A stretch of DNA of 64,000 bases from VFMC01 sp031400715 (GTDB lineage: Bacteria; Actinomycetota; Acidimicrobiia; Acidimicrobiales; Ilumatobacteraceae). The translations under genes and the position numbers were made by a program. Shown here piece after piece: positions 1 to 11,818 of the stretch. Position 1 is the stretch's first letter; each line of letters begins with the position of its first letter. Below the pieces are notes generated by a model that was not told the origin of the DNA, made no database searches, and worked only from the letters and a program-made list of their open reading frames with translations. The stretch is from assembly GCA_031400715.1 (NCBI GenBank), contig JANNQK010000264.1:1-64000 (forward strand), in the 5' to 3' direction.

Positions 1-540
<540 letters not shown>

Positions 541-542
<2 letters not shown>

Positions 543-560
543 GCCTGGTTCGCCAGGCCT
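541..560 (+). other. Perfect 8-bp hairpin with UUCG loop between rpoB and rpoC
   Basis: AGGCCTGG (541-548) pairs perfectly with CCAGGCCT (553-560) around a TTCG tetraloop, and the 5' arm begins inside the rpoB stop codon. No T-run follows, so it is unlikely to be a full intrinsic terminator. It could be an mRNA processing, pausing or stability element within the rpoBC transcript. The closing pair is G-C, not the extra-stable C-G form. Confidence 0.6.
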
Positions 561-590
561 GCACTGACCTGCACTGACCTGCACTGACCT
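561..590. repeat. 10-bp tandem repeat, three copies, rpoB-rpoC spacer
   Basis: The unit GCACTGACCT is repeated exactly three times directly after the hairpin. It lies outside any reading frame and is one of several short minisatellites in the spacers of this window. Confidence 0.9.
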
Positions 591-602
591 GACGTAGACG
601 AC

Positions 603-638
603 GAAGACGATGAAGACGATGAAGACGATGAAGACGAA
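603..638. repeat. 9-bp tandem repeat GAAGACGAT upstream of rpoC
   Basis: Three exact GAAGACGAT units and a fourth variant (GAAGACGAA) run up to the rpoC ribosome binding site. The transcript here would be purine-rich and unstructured, which may help ribosome access to rpoC. The repeat is not in frame with rpoB, whose TAG stop precedes it. Confidence 0.85.
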
Positions 639-656
639 GAGGAAAGAGGCGCCGAG

Positions 657-4541
<3,885 letters not shown>

Positions 4542-4556
4542 TCGTTCGGTGAACGA

Positions 4557-4613
4557 ACACGAGCGACGTTCGCTTCGGCTTTCCGGCCGGGCGTCGTCGC
4601 TCGTGTCGATTTT
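4557..4613 (+). terminator. Intrinsic-type terminator of rpoBC
   Basis: A 12-bp stem, ACACGAGCGACG (4557-4568) with CGTCGCTCGTGT (4595-4606), encloses a 26-nt loop and is followed by CGATTTT. It lies 15 bp after the rpoC stop. Confidence 0.75.
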
Positions 4614-4667
4614 CGGCAACAGCGTGCACACTGTGTGTGTCCGCCAACCACACCAGGAGATGTTGAC

Positions 4668-4865
4668 ATGGGTTTGCTCGACAAGATCAAGGGCTTGACC
4701 AAGGGCCGCGAGAAGCAGATCAAGCAGGGCATCGACAAGGTCGCCGATGTCGTCGAGAAGAAGGTTCCCGACCAACACGACGCGAAGATCGGCCAAGCTG
4801 CCGACAAGGCGAAGGGGCTCGTCGACAAGCTCGACGGTGACGCCAAGTCGTCGCCCGCCGGGTGA
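4668..4865 (+). CDS. MT0933-like small protein (antitoxin-family annotation)
   Basis: A 65-residue, lysine-rich, probably helical protein beginning MGLLDKIKGLTKGREKQIK. The ATG at 4668 has a good AGGAGA site 8 bp upstream. Pattern and length fit the actinobacterial MT0933/Rv0909 'antitoxin' family (GxLDKxKxL...K...IDKVxDxVxxK). No toxin gene is adjacent on either side, so the antitoxin label is inherited from the family and unproven here; these orphan proteins are also discussed as stress-related. It sits between the rpoC terminator and its own hairpin terminator, so it is probably monocistronic. Confidence 0.75.
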   Translation: MGLLDKIKGLTKGREKQIKQGIDKVADVVEKKVPDQHDAKIGQAADKAKGLVDKLDGDAKSSPAG

Positions 4866-4871
4866 GGTCCC

Positions 4872-4892
4872 CTGACCTCTGACCTGTGACCT
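4872..4892. repeat. 7-bp tandem repeat, three units
   Basis: CTGACCT, CTGACCT, GTGACCT follow the small gene's stop codon; a degenerate spacer minisatellite resembling the ACTGACCT units upstream of rpoC. Confidence 0.7.
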
Positions 4893-4903
4893 GTGGAGTC
4901 GCA

Positions 4904-4947
4904 CGACGCGCACGACGCCCCATGGGTGCCGTGCGCGTCGACGTTTT
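4904..4947 (+). terminator. Intrinsic-type terminator of the MT0933-like gene
   Basis: An 11-bp perfect stem, CGACGCGCACG (4904-4914) with CGTGCGCGTCG (4930-4940), has a 15-nt loop and is followed by ACGTTTT. Confidence 0.7.
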
Positions 4948-5117
4948 CGGGTCGTTCGGTCCCCGACCACTCCGGACGCTTCGACCTGTCCGCCCCGCTC
5001 TGGCCCTCTCGCGATCGACGGTTCAAGTCACCTGCTTGACATGCCGATACCCGGGGTGACCGTCCCACTACGGATGGTGCCGTGTCAGGGACGGGCGCGG
5101 GACGAGAGGACAGGGTC

Positions 5118-5264
5118 ATGCGGGCATTTCATCACCACGGTCACGGGTCGGCGGCGCATCACCCGTTCGATCACCACGACGCGCGTCAGCGGGGTACGGC
5201 TCGGGCCACCCCCTGGTTCGTGCTCGCGGCACTGGCGTTCCTGGCGGCCCTGAAGGCGCACTGA
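5118..5264 (+). CDS. Hypothetical His-rich single-span membrane miniprotein
   Basis: Possible 48-residue protein starting MRAFHHHGHGSAAHH. The first 30 residues hold nine histidines and several Arg/Asp, then a hydrophobic segment (PWFVLAALAFLAAL) ends near a charged tail KAH. A GAGAGGA stretch lies about 8 bp before the ATG. The layout suggests a soluble His-rich cytoplasmic face, possibly metal-binding, anchored by one helix. No family is recognised, and the short length makes the coding call uncertain. Confidence 0.4.
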   Translation: MRAFHHHGHGSAAHHPFDHHDARQRGTARATPWFVLAALAFLAALKAH

Positions 5265-5377
5265 TCCAACTCGTCGTTCGGGCGTTTCCACCCGGCGCAC
5301 CGGCGTGCCGAGCGTCGTCGCACACCTGCGAGAAGTGTGGATCATGTGGGTTCGCGAGCTCGACGTGCACGCGCGGG

Positions 5378-5407
5378 TTGCCGGTCGTGGATGCGCACCT
5401 CTAACAT
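5378..5407 (+). promoter_or_regulatory. Candidate sigma-70-type promoter of rpsL-rpsG
   Basis: TTGCCG (5378-5383) and TAACAT (5402-5407) are separated by 18 bp and lie 84 bp before the rpsL start, in a spacer with no other obvious signal. Confidence 0.5.
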
Positions 5408-5491
5408 TGCATGGTCCTGCGTGGAGCTCTCCATGCAGCTGTCACCCGACAGAGTTGTTCTCGCACTGTCACAGTTCGCAAAGGTAGACGC

Positions 5492-5863
5492 GTGCCCACG
5501 ATTCAGCAGCTGGTTCGCCAAGGGCGCACCACGAAGTTCTCGAAGACCAAGACGCCGGCCCTCAAGGGGTCGCCACAGCGTCGCGGTGTGTGCACCCGCG
5601 TGTACACCAACACCCCGAAGAAGCCGAACTCAGCGCTGCGCAAGGTCGCGCGCGTTCGTCTGTCCAGTGGTGTCGAGATCACGGCCTACATCCCCGGCGA
5701 AGGCCACAACCTGCAAGAGCACTCGATCGTGCTCGTGCGTGGTGGTCGCGTGCGCGACCTGCCGGGCGTGCGATACAAGATCATCCGCGGCGCGCTCGAC
5801 GCAGCCGGCGTGAAGAACCGCAAGCAGAGCCGCAGCCGTTACGGCGCCAAGATGGCCAAGTAG
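5492..5863 (+). CDS. rpsL: 30S ribosomal protein S12
   Basis: The 123-residue S12 protein starts at GTG 5492 (MPTIQQLVRQGR), with AAAGG a few bases upstream; the longer in-frame N-terminus does not resemble S12. It contains RRGVCTRVYTNTPKKPNSALRK and GEGHNLQEHS, the decoding-centre loops. Lys43, a classic streptomycin-resistance site, is the normal lysine. Residue 88, normally lysine in mycobacteria (GGRVKDLPG), is arginine here (GGRVRDLPG, codon CGC at 5753-5755). rpsG follows after 22 bp. Confidence 0.98.
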   Translation: MPTIQQLVRQGRTTKFSKTKTPALKGSPQRRGVCTRVYTNTPKKPNSALRKVARVRLSSGVEITAYIPGEGHNLQEHSIVLVRGGRVRDLPGVRYKIIRGALDAAGVKNRKQSRSRYGAKMAK

Positions 5864-5885
5864 TACAGGGAAAAGGAACCGCAAG

Positions 5886-6356
5886 ATGCCTCGTAAAGGA
5901 CCCGCTCAGCGCCGAGAGCTGCTGCCCGATCCCCTGTATCGCTCACTGCTCGTGTCGCAGGTGACCAACAAGGTCATGCTGCACGGCAAGCGCACCGTCG
6001 CCGAGAAGATCGTCTACGACGCGCTCAAGATCGTGGAAGAGAAGACCGGCGCCGAGCCGATCGCCACGCTCAAGCGAGCCATCGACAACATCAAGCCGCC
6101 GCTCGAGGTGAAGAGCCGCCGCGTCGGTGGAGCGAGCTACCAGGTGCCCGTCGAGGTTCGTCCTCGTCGTGCGAGCACGCTGTCGATTCGTTGGCTGGTC
6201 GACTTCAGCCGCAAGCGTCGTGAGAAGACGATGGCCGAGTGCCTCGCCGGCGAGCTGATGGACGCGGCCAATGGCCTCGGTGCTGCGATCAAGCGTCGCG
6301 ACGACATGCAGAAGATGGCCGAGAGCAACAAGGCCTTCGCCCACTATCGCTGGTGA
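5886..6356 (+). CDS. rpsG: 30S ribosomal protein S7
   Basis: The 156-residue primary rRNA-binding protein of the 30S head starts MPRKGPAQRRELLPDPLY and contains KRTVAEKIVYDAL, RRVGGASYQVPVEVRP and the C-terminal SNKAFAHYRW, all typical. A purine-rich AAAAGGAACC precedes the ATG. It forms a two-gene unit with rpsL. A very strong terminator follows, so fusA and tuf, normally next in the str operon, are absent from this transcript. Confidence 0.98.
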   Translation: MPRKGPAQRRELLPDPLYRSLLVSQVTNKVMLHGKRTVAEKIVYDALKIVEEKTGAEPIATLKRAIDNIKPPLEVKSRRVGGASYQVPVEVRPRRASTLSIRWLVDFSRKRREKTMAECLAGELMDAANGLGAAIKRRDDMQKMAESNKAFAHYRW

Positions 6357-6391
6357 GTCGCGTCGGTCTCGACCGGCTCTCCACGTTCTGA

Positions 6392-6425
6392 CGAACCCGC
6401 CCGCAAGGGCGGGTTCGGCCGTTTT
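6392..6425 (+). terminator. Strong intrinsic terminator after rpsG
   Basis: An 11-bp perfect stem, CGAACCCGCCC (6392-6402) with GGGCGGGTTCG (6407-6417), is closed by a GCAA (GNRA) tetraloop and followed by GCCGTTTT. Confidence 0.9.
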
Positions 6426-6481
6426 CGGCATCCGTTCCGATCGGTGGGAACCGATGAGGCCATCGAGGACGTCCAAGGTCC

Positions 6482-8572
6482 ATGAACTGCTCCTCACACC
6501 GTTCGCTCGTCGCCATGGCGATGCTGGCGGCGACCACACTGGTCATCACCGGATGTGTCGCCGACGACCCCGACGCGGCTCCTTCGACGTCGCAGCCGCC
6601 CTCGACCACGGCACCGACTCGGACCGACTCGACGGTTCCAGACGACCAGGATGCACCGGACTCGGGCACGACACCTCCGCGCTCCGCCGGGTTCGGCCGG
6701 TCGCGCCTCACGTTCTTCAGCGACTGCCCAGCGCTGCTCGGGTACCTCCAGGCAGAATCGCTGGAGCGGGTGACGGCGTGGGGGCTGGGTGGCGGGTATC
6801 CGTACTGGAGGGGCGGCCCGATGCCTCTCGCCGCCGACGGGCGGGCAGTCTCCGAAGCCACCGAGGCGCCGGCAGCCTTCGATCAGGCAGCTCCGGCCAC
6901 GACCGCCGCAGGCGGCTTCTCCACGACGAACACCCAGGAGGTCGGTGTCGACGAAGGCGACATCGTCGAGACGAACGGCACCGAGGTGTTCGTTGCGGGG
7001 CAAGACGGGGTGCGCATCATCGACGTCGCGAGCGCTCGTGTGCTCGACACGATCGACGTACCGCAAGGAACTCATCAACTGCTACTCGACGGTGAACGGC
7101 TGCTGGTCGTCACGTCGTCGTGGAGCGGTGCCGAGGACACGATCGTGTCGCTGTTCGATGTGACCGATCCATCGGCAGCATCGCTGCTGCGCCGCAGCCA
7201 CCTCGAAGGCCGTGCCGTCGCGAGCCGGGCGATCGATGGAACCGCTCGCCTGGTGCTGAGTTCGACCATCGCACTGCGACTGCCGTTCGTGTATCCGGAC
7301 CAGTTCGGCCTCGACGAGGATCGAGCGTTGGAGGAGAACCGGCGCATCATCCGCGACAGCTCGATCGAGCAGTGGATGCCACGCTGGTTCGAGGAGAATG
7401 GCGACGGGTCGTTCGGTGACATGAGCACCTCGCTCGACTGTGCCAACGTCGCGGCCCCGCGCGAGTTCGCCGGGTTGGGCATCTCGTGGATCGCGACGCT
7501 CGACATGCGGGCGGGTACCAGCCCGGTCGGCTCGGCGGGGATCGTGTCGAGCAGCGACATCGTGTACGCGTCGTCGTCGAACATCTACATGGCCACCCAA
7601 CCGTGGGACTGGTTCAACTCGGGAACGGACGTCGCGTCACCGTCACAACAGCCACCGACGCTCATCCATCAGTTCGCACTCGGCGTGAACGGATCGGCGT
7701 CGTGGGTGGCCTCCGGCGAAGTTCCGGGCCGGCTGTTGAACCAGTTCTCGATGGGCGAGTACGAGGGCGATCTGCGTGTCGCCTCCACGCTCGACGACTG
7801 GACGGGCACCGGTGCGAGCGAGTCGGCCGTCACCGTGCTCAGGCCACAGAACGGTGAGTTGGCGCAGATCGGACAGGCGACGGGTCTGGGCGTCACCGAG
7901 CAGATCTACGCGGTGCGTTTCATGGGGCCGCTCGCCTACGTCGTGACGTTCCGTCAGACCGATCCGCTGTACGTACTCGATCTGTCGGACCCGGCGAACC
8001 CGCGGGTGGCCGGCGAGCTGAAGATCCCTGGCTACTCGGCGTACCTCCATCCGGTCGGTGAGGGGTTGCTGCTCGGCGTGGGCCAGAACGCCGACCTGTC
8101 GGGCCGAACGACCGGCACCCAGCTGTCGCTGTTCGACGTGAGCGATCCGGCGAACCCCCAGCAACTGTCCACGCTGCAGATCGGCGGTTCCAGCGAGGCC
8201 GAGTGGGACCACAAGGCGTTCCTCTACTGGCCCGAGGACGGCACGATCGTGATCCCGACCTCGCCGCTGTGGGGTCCGTGCGCGGATGGTCTGGAGTGCG
8301 TTGCGAGCCAGCTCAGCGGCCGCAGCGGGGGCGGCGTGATCGTTGCTCAGCTCCAGGGCACACAGCTGGTCGGACGCGGCGTGATCGAGCACGACATCAG
8401 CGGGAGCACGGGGTGCTGGAACCCCCTGCAGCGCTCGATGATCATCGGCAGCGAGATCGTCACCGTCGGCTTCGATCAGGTGCAGTTCACCGATCGGGTC
8501 TCGCTCACGAAGCGTGATTCCGCGCGCTGGGGCGACGCCGAGCAGTACGGCTGCTACTACTACACGGAGTGA
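6482..8572 (+). CDS. Secreted beta-propeller lipoprotein (COG4880/PF09826-like)
   Basis: A 696-residue protein whose N-terminus MNCSSHRSLVAMAMLAATTL leads to the lipobox ITGC, so it is predicted to be lipid-anchored outside the membrane. A Thr/Ser/Pro-rich linker follows. The body contains TNTQEVGVDEGDIVETNG and repeated FDVTDP / LDLSDPANPRVAGEL / FDVSDPANPQQLSTL blades, characteristic of secreted C-terminal beta-propeller proteins distantly related to WD40. Near the end is the family segment AEWDHKAFLYWPEDG. Function in this family is unknown; ligand binding at the envelope is likely. The stop overlaps the next gene's GTG (GTGA), so the two are translationally coupled. Confidence 0.85.
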   Translation: MNCSSHRSLVAMAMLAATTLVITGCVADDPDAAPSTSQPPSTTAPTRTDSTVPDDQDAPDSGTTPPRSAGFGRSRLTFFSDCPALLGYLQAESLERVTAWGLGGGYPYWRGGPMPLAADGRAVSEATEAPAAFDQAAPATTAAGGFSTTNTQEVGVDEGDIVETNGTEVFVAGQDGVRIIDVASARVLDTIDVPQGTHQLLLDGERLLVVTSSWSGAEDTIVSLFDVTDPSAASLLRRSHLEGRAVASRAIDGTARLVLSSTIALRLPFVYPDQFGLDEDRALEENRRIIRDSSIEQWMPRWFEENGDGSFGDMSTSLDCANVAAPREFAGLGISWIATLDMRAGTSPVGSAGIVSSSDIVYASSSNIYMATQPWDWFNSGTDVASPSQQPPTLIHQFALGVNGSASWVASGEVPGRLLNQFSMGEYEGDLRVASTLDDWTGTGASESAVTVLRPQNGELAQIGQATGLGVTEQIYAVRFMGPLAYVVTFRQTDPLYVLDLSDPANPRVAGELKIPGYSAYLHPVGEGLLLGVGQNADLSGRTTGTQLSLFDVSDPANPQQLSTLQIGGSSEAEWDHKAFLYWPEDGTIVIPTSPLWGPCADGLECVASQLSGRSGGGVIVAQLQGTQLVGRGVIEHDISGSTGCWNPLQRSMIIGSEIVTVGFDQVQFTDRVSLTKRDSARWGDAEQYGCYYYTE

Positions 8573-9555
8573 TCTCCAACGTTCGTCGCACGCCTCGCAT
8601 CGGTCGAGCCTTCGCACTGCTGGTCGTCGTGGCGATCACGGCTGTCGGGTGTAGCGGCAACGACCCGGTGGTCACGTCGGAACGGAGTGTCGTCAGTGCG
8701 ACGCTCGCCGACTTGTCGCAGGCCACGGCTCCTCCGTCCACGGCAGCATCGGTGACCACCGCGATGGATGTGGCACCCACCAGCGTTCTGCCACCGACCA
8801 CGCCGATGTCCACGCCAGCGTCGACGAGCGACGTGCCGCCGATCACGGGAGCGCCGACCACGGCCGAGACCCCGCCGCCTTCGGCTCCGGCGTCCACGAC
8901 GCCGGCGATCCTCGAAACTCGTCAGATCGGGAGCTCGGTCGAGGGTCGGCCGATCTCAGCGGTTCGTCGCGGCACGCCGGGTGGGCGTGTGGTGCTGATC
9001 ATCGGGGTCATCCACGGCGACGAGGCGGCCGGTCTCGCGATCGTCGATCTGCTCGAGCAGTACGAGGTGCCGGCGAACGTGGACCTGTGGCTGATCGATT
9101 CGATGAATCCCGACGGCGTCGCCACCGGCGACCGGCACAATGCCAACCAGGTCGACCTGAACCGCAACTTCCCCGCGGACTGGGGGCCGATCGGCGTTCC
9201 CGGCGATGGCCAGTACGCAGGTCCGGCCGTGGCGAGCGAGCCCGAGACGCAGGCACTCATCGGGTTCGTCACCGAGATCCGGCCCGACCTGATCATCTGG
9301 TACCACCAAGATCTCTTTCGCATCAGCCCCGGAAAGGGCCGCGACGGTGCGATCCGTCAGCGCTACGCCGACCTGGTCGGCCTTCCGGTGGTGTCGATCA
9401 CCGGCGGCCGCTACACCGGCGTGGCTGCCACGTGGGCACGCCGAACGATCGATCCCGGCGTGGCCTTCATCGTCGAGCTCGGAGCGACCCTCACGCCCGA
9501 AGAAGCGGACCGCCACGCGCGGGCAGTCCTCATCGTCGCCAGCGAGCCCAACTGA
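8569..9555 (+). CDS. M14-family zinc carboxypeptidase-like lipoprotein
   Basis: A 328-residue protein starting at a GTG that overlaps the upstream stop by 3 bases. A signal peptide ends in AVGC, followed by about 80 residues of Thr/Pro/Ala linker, placing the enzyme outside the cell. M14 motifs are clear: HGDE (zinc ligands H149 and E152), SMNPDG, VDLNRNFP, WYHQD (third ligand H246) and the catalytic glutamate in VELGA (E303). This fits a murein-peptide or D,L-endopeptidase-like member (MpaA-type) more than digestive carboxypeptidases. Coupling to the propeller lipoprotein suggests a joint envelope role. Confidence 0.85.
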   Translation: MISNVRRTPRIGRAFALLVVVAITAVGCSGNDPVVTSERSVVSATLADLSQATAPPSTAASVTTAMDVAPTSVLPPTTPMSTPASTSDVPPITGAPTTAETPPPSAPASTTPAILETRQIGSSVEGRPISAVRRGTPGGRVVLIIGVIHGDEAAGLAIVDLLEQYEVPANVDLWLIDSMNPDGVATGDRHNANQVDLNRNFPADWGPIGVPGDGQYAGPAVASEPETQALIGFVTEIRPDLIIWYHQDLFRISPGKGRDGAIRQRYADLVGLPVVSITGGRYTGVAATWARRTIDPGVAFIVELGATLTPEEADRHARAVLIVASEPN

Positions 9556-9557
9556 CA

Positions 9558-9605
9558 CGTTTGTTCACTTCCGCACCCATGCGGTGCGTTGGTGCACACA
9601 CGCGT
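9558..9605. repeat. 48-bp direct repeat, copy 1
   Basis: Identical to 9619-9666. It begins CGTTTGTTCACTTCC and ends CACACACGCGT, and contains the inverted repeat CGCACC-catgc-GGTGCG. It lies between convergent genes and may act as a bidirectional transcription end. Confidence 0.9.
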
Positions 9606-9618
9606 CCGGGTCGTTCGG

Positions 9619-9666
9619 CGTTTGTTCACTTCCGCACCCATGCGGTGCGTTGGTGCACACACGCGT
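9619..9666. repeat. 48-bp direct repeat, copy 2
   Basis: Exact second copy, offset 61 bp from the first, with the same internal CGCACC-catgc-GGTGCG hairpin. Its far end lies 13 bp from the stop of the minus-strand secreted-protein gene. Confidence 0.9.
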
Positions 9667-9678
9667 GGTCCGGTGAGG

Positions 9679-10713
9679 TCAGGGTTTGGTGTTGACGGCG
9701 ATCAGTTCGCCCGAGTCGTACACCGCCGGCACGCTCGTCCACACGTAGTCGTCGTCGGGTTCGGTGAAGCCGTTCGCCCAGAACGTGATCGAGTAGGTGA
9801 TGCGCGCGGTGATCGTCGCCTCGCCTGGACCAGGCGGGGTCCATGTGCAATCACCGTTGACTCCAGGATCGGTCTGATCGGGCAACTCGGGGAATGCGGG
9901 CAGGGCGCCGCCGCCCGACGCTGCGGCCTCGCCGGGGACGCACGAGACGATGCCCCGGAATGGTGCCGAGGGCTTGTCGGGGTTGGGTGTGAACTCCACG
10001 ACGAAGTCCATCTGCCTGGGTCGGGCGATCAGCAACAGCGTGGCACCGCGGTAGATGATCGATCCGCCGCGCTGGGTACGCCAGGCACCCGGCTCGATCG
10101 CGAGCCAGGTCGGGTAGCGGGTGACCAGACCGCCGTAGGTGTCGACCACCGGGTTCTCGAACACCACCGGTCGATCGAGTTGCAGTGCGTTGCGCAGCCG
10201 GTCGAGCTGTGAACGCACCGCGAACAACGGGTCGACGAGCGGCACCTGCACGATGGTGATCCGGTTGATCTCGTAGTACGCGCGGTCGCAGAAGACGGTG
10301 AAGGTACGCATGCCCTGCTCGAGCGGACCGTTGCTGGGCACCTGCGTGACGTCGGCGGGGAGCTCTCGCGGCGGCAGGTCGAACGCCACGGCGATGCCTT
10401 CGACGAAGTGGTAGGTGGACGTGACGACCGTGCCGCGTGGAACCCGGTCGCCATTGGACAGCAAGAAGTCGTCGCGGTCCGCGGTGAACGAACAGGTGCG
10501 CGCTGCGCCGCCGCCGTAACGGGCGAACGCAGAGTCCGAGGGGATCGAGGTGAGCCGTTGGATCCCGCCGTTGGCATCACGCACCGACACGGTCCGCGCC
10601 CCCTGGAGCACCGCCGGAGGCGCAGAGGAGTTGGCGCCCGTTCCAGGAGATGGCGGTAGAACGGGAGTCGGACCAGCGAACAACATCGCTGCGAGAACCA
10701 GCGCTAGAGACAC
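9679..10713 (-). CDS. Hypothetical secreted protein
   Basis: A 344-residue exported protein. The GTG at 10713 is chosen because it has an AAGAGGA site 6-8 bp upstream and immediately yields a signal peptide (MSLALVLAAMLFAGPTP); a longer start would overlap the upstream gene more. The body contains paired cysteines (RTCSFTAD, TVFCDR, IVSCVPG, GDCTW) consistent with disulfides in an extracellular beta-rich protein. No catalytic motif is recognised. It overlaps the upstream C-terminal lipoprotein fragment by 10 bp and is probably co-translated with it. Confidence 0.7.
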   Translation of the reverse strand: MSLALVLAAMLFAGPTPVLPPSPGTGANSSAPPAVLQGARTVSVRDANGGIQRLTSIPSDSAFARYGGGAARTCSFTADRDDFLLSNGDRVPRGTVVTSTYHFVEGIAVAFDLPPRELPADVTQVPSNGPLEQGMRTFTVFCDRAYYEINRITIVQVPLVDPLFAVRSQLDRLRNALQLDRPVVFENPVVDTYGGLVTRYPTWLAIEPGAWRTQRGGSIIYRGATLLLIARPRQMDFVVEFTPNPDKPSAPFRGIVSCVPGEAAASGGGALPAFPELPDQTDPGVNGDCTWTPPGPGEATITARITYSITFWANGFTEPDDDYVWTSVPAVYDSGELIAVNTKP

Positions 10714-11000
10714 GCTGTGTCCTCTTCCGAGAACGCCTCGACCTTCCACCTTCCGCCAGACAGAAGCATCGTGGCGAGCTGGCCCCGCTGTACAGGCTTT
10801 GATGTGGGTCTCGCAGGGTCGTCTCGGAGAACAAAGGCCTCGTCCGAGAGAGTGCAGTCGAGCACCACCGCCGAGCCGTCCGACCGACGGTCTGCCAGCA
10901 CATAGGGCCGCAGGACGACCCCTATGCCAAGTGAGTCCACGAATCCTCCGGCGCGTGCCTCACGCAGCTTGGCATCAAACTGCGAGCCAGCGTCGACCAT
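10704..11000 (-). CDS. C-terminal fragment of a split lipoprotein (NTF2/SnoaL-like end)
   Basis: A 98-residue frame starting MVDAGSQFDAKLREARAGG with GAGGAG just before the ATG. The stretch VVLDCTLSDEAFVL...LSGGRWKVEAFSEEDTACL is the typical cone-shaped NTF2-like ending of actinobacterial lipoproteins, with an expected Cys pair. It lies in exactly the same frame as the upstream lipoprotein fragment and is separated only by an in-frame TAA (11016-11018) plus five codons, so the two are very probably halves of one gene. Restart at ATG 11000 is possible. Confidence 0.6.
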   Translation of the reverse strand: MVDAGSQFDAKLREARAGGFVDSLGIGVVLRPYVLADRRSDGSAVVLDCTLSDEAFVLRDDPARPTSKPVQRGQLATMLLSGGRWKVEAFSEEDTACL

Positions 11001-11015
11001 GTACTCCTCGAACCT

Positions 11016-11564
11016 TTACGGGTCCACAATGAGGTCGGTGGTTGCGGCCCTGTAGAACTCGGTGACGGCGTTGGCGTAGGCCTCGAGGATGGGGATGTCG
11101 TCGGGTTGGACGGTGAAGACGCTGGGGTCGTTGGGGTCGGGGTCCCAGGCGATGTGGACGTACAGGCCCTCGGGCAGCAGTTGACGGGTGTCGCCCCTCG
11201 TGTTCACCCCAGGCGCATTCTCGACCTTCGTGCCAAGTGCATCGGAGAACATCGGTCCGGTCACTCCGTTGCTGCCGGCCTCTTCGTCGTCGGTGTCGGT
11301 CGACGTGGGTGCGTCGGCCGCGTCGGTCGCGTCGGGCGCAGCGGTGGGCGACGTCGTCTCCATCGCGGTGGTCGACACGGCCCGTTCGGTCGTCGGCGTC
11401 GCGCCGGTGGCCGGTGGCGCCGGCACGGTGGTGAGGTCGGCAACCTCGTTGCCGCCCGAGCAGGCTGCGATCGTGAAGCCGGCCACCAGCGTGATGCCCA
11501 GGTGTCGTCGTCGGCGGGGTGGTCGGCGGGATCGGCGCTGCGGTCGTCGGTGGTGCTTGGTCAT
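11016..11564 (-). CDS. Lipoprotein, N-terminal part interrupted by in-frame TAA
   Basis: A 182-residue protein with a very Arg-rich n-region, hydrophobic core and lipobox IAAC, then a Thr/Ala/Asp-rich linker and a compact domain (YVHIAWDPDPNDPSVFTVQPDD...ILEAYANAVTEFYRA). It ends ...TDLIVDP-TAA. Reading through the stop continues RFEEYMVDAGSQF without a frame change into the next fragment, giving a roughly 285-residue protein. A single-base change from AAA, CAA or GAA would explain the stop. GGAGG precedes the ATG. Confidence 0.65.
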   Translation of the reverse strand: MTKHHRRPQRRSRRPPRRRRHLGITLVAGFTIAACSGGNEVADLTTVPAPPATGATPTTERAVSTTAMETTSPTAAPDATDAADAPTSTDTDDEEAGSNGVTGPMFSDALGTKVENAPGVNTRGDTRQLLPEGLYVHIAWDPDPNDPSVFTVQPDDIPILEAYANAVTEFYRAATTDLIVDP

Positions 11565-11701
11565 CCCGCGAGCGCCTCCAACGCGATCCCAGGGCAGTAC
11601 GCCGTTGCGAGCAGCCTACTGATCCGCTCTGCTGCCACATGTGCTGCTACATCTGCCGCCAAAGAGCGGCAGCGGCGGCCGACGATCGGAAAGCCACGTT
11701 C

Positions 11702-11707
11702 TACGCT
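11702..11707 (+). promoter_or_regulatory. -10 hexamer TACGCT for a leaderless start
   Basis: TACGCT ends 6 nt before the ATG at 11714, the usual geometry of leaderless actinobacterial transcripts. Confidence 0.5.
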
Positions 11708-11713
11708 TGGGCC

Positions 11714-11818
11714 ATGACGTGGTCGTGCCCGAACTGCGATCGACGGTTCGCCTGCGTCGGCCCGGCTCATGAGCGTGCCCCGGCGATCGCTGGTGGAGTC
11801 GTGGGGATCGCGCCGTGA
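11714..11818 (+). CDS. Possible 34-residue zinc-ribbon miniprotein
   Basis: The frame starts MTWSCPNCDRRFACVG, like the N-terminal zinc ribbon of several actinobacterial proteins (MTWxCPxCxRxF...). Its TGA stop overlaps the next gene's GTG. C5, C8, C14 and H19 could ligate zinc. It may be a true small protein, or the surviving start of a longer gene whose remainder was lost. A -10-like hexamer 6 nt upstream supports transcription starting at this ATG. Confidence 0.4.
   Translation: MTWSCPNCDRRFACVGPAHERAPAIAGGVVGIAP

Noticed and set aside
600..640. GAAGACGAT repeats as an acidic C-terminal tail of RpoB
   Set aside because: The rpoB frame ends in TAG at 540-542, and the repeat is separated from it by the hairpin and another repeat.
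4668..4865. Toxin-antitoxin pair
   Set aside because: The small protein matches an 'antitoxin' family, but no toxin gene lies on either side.
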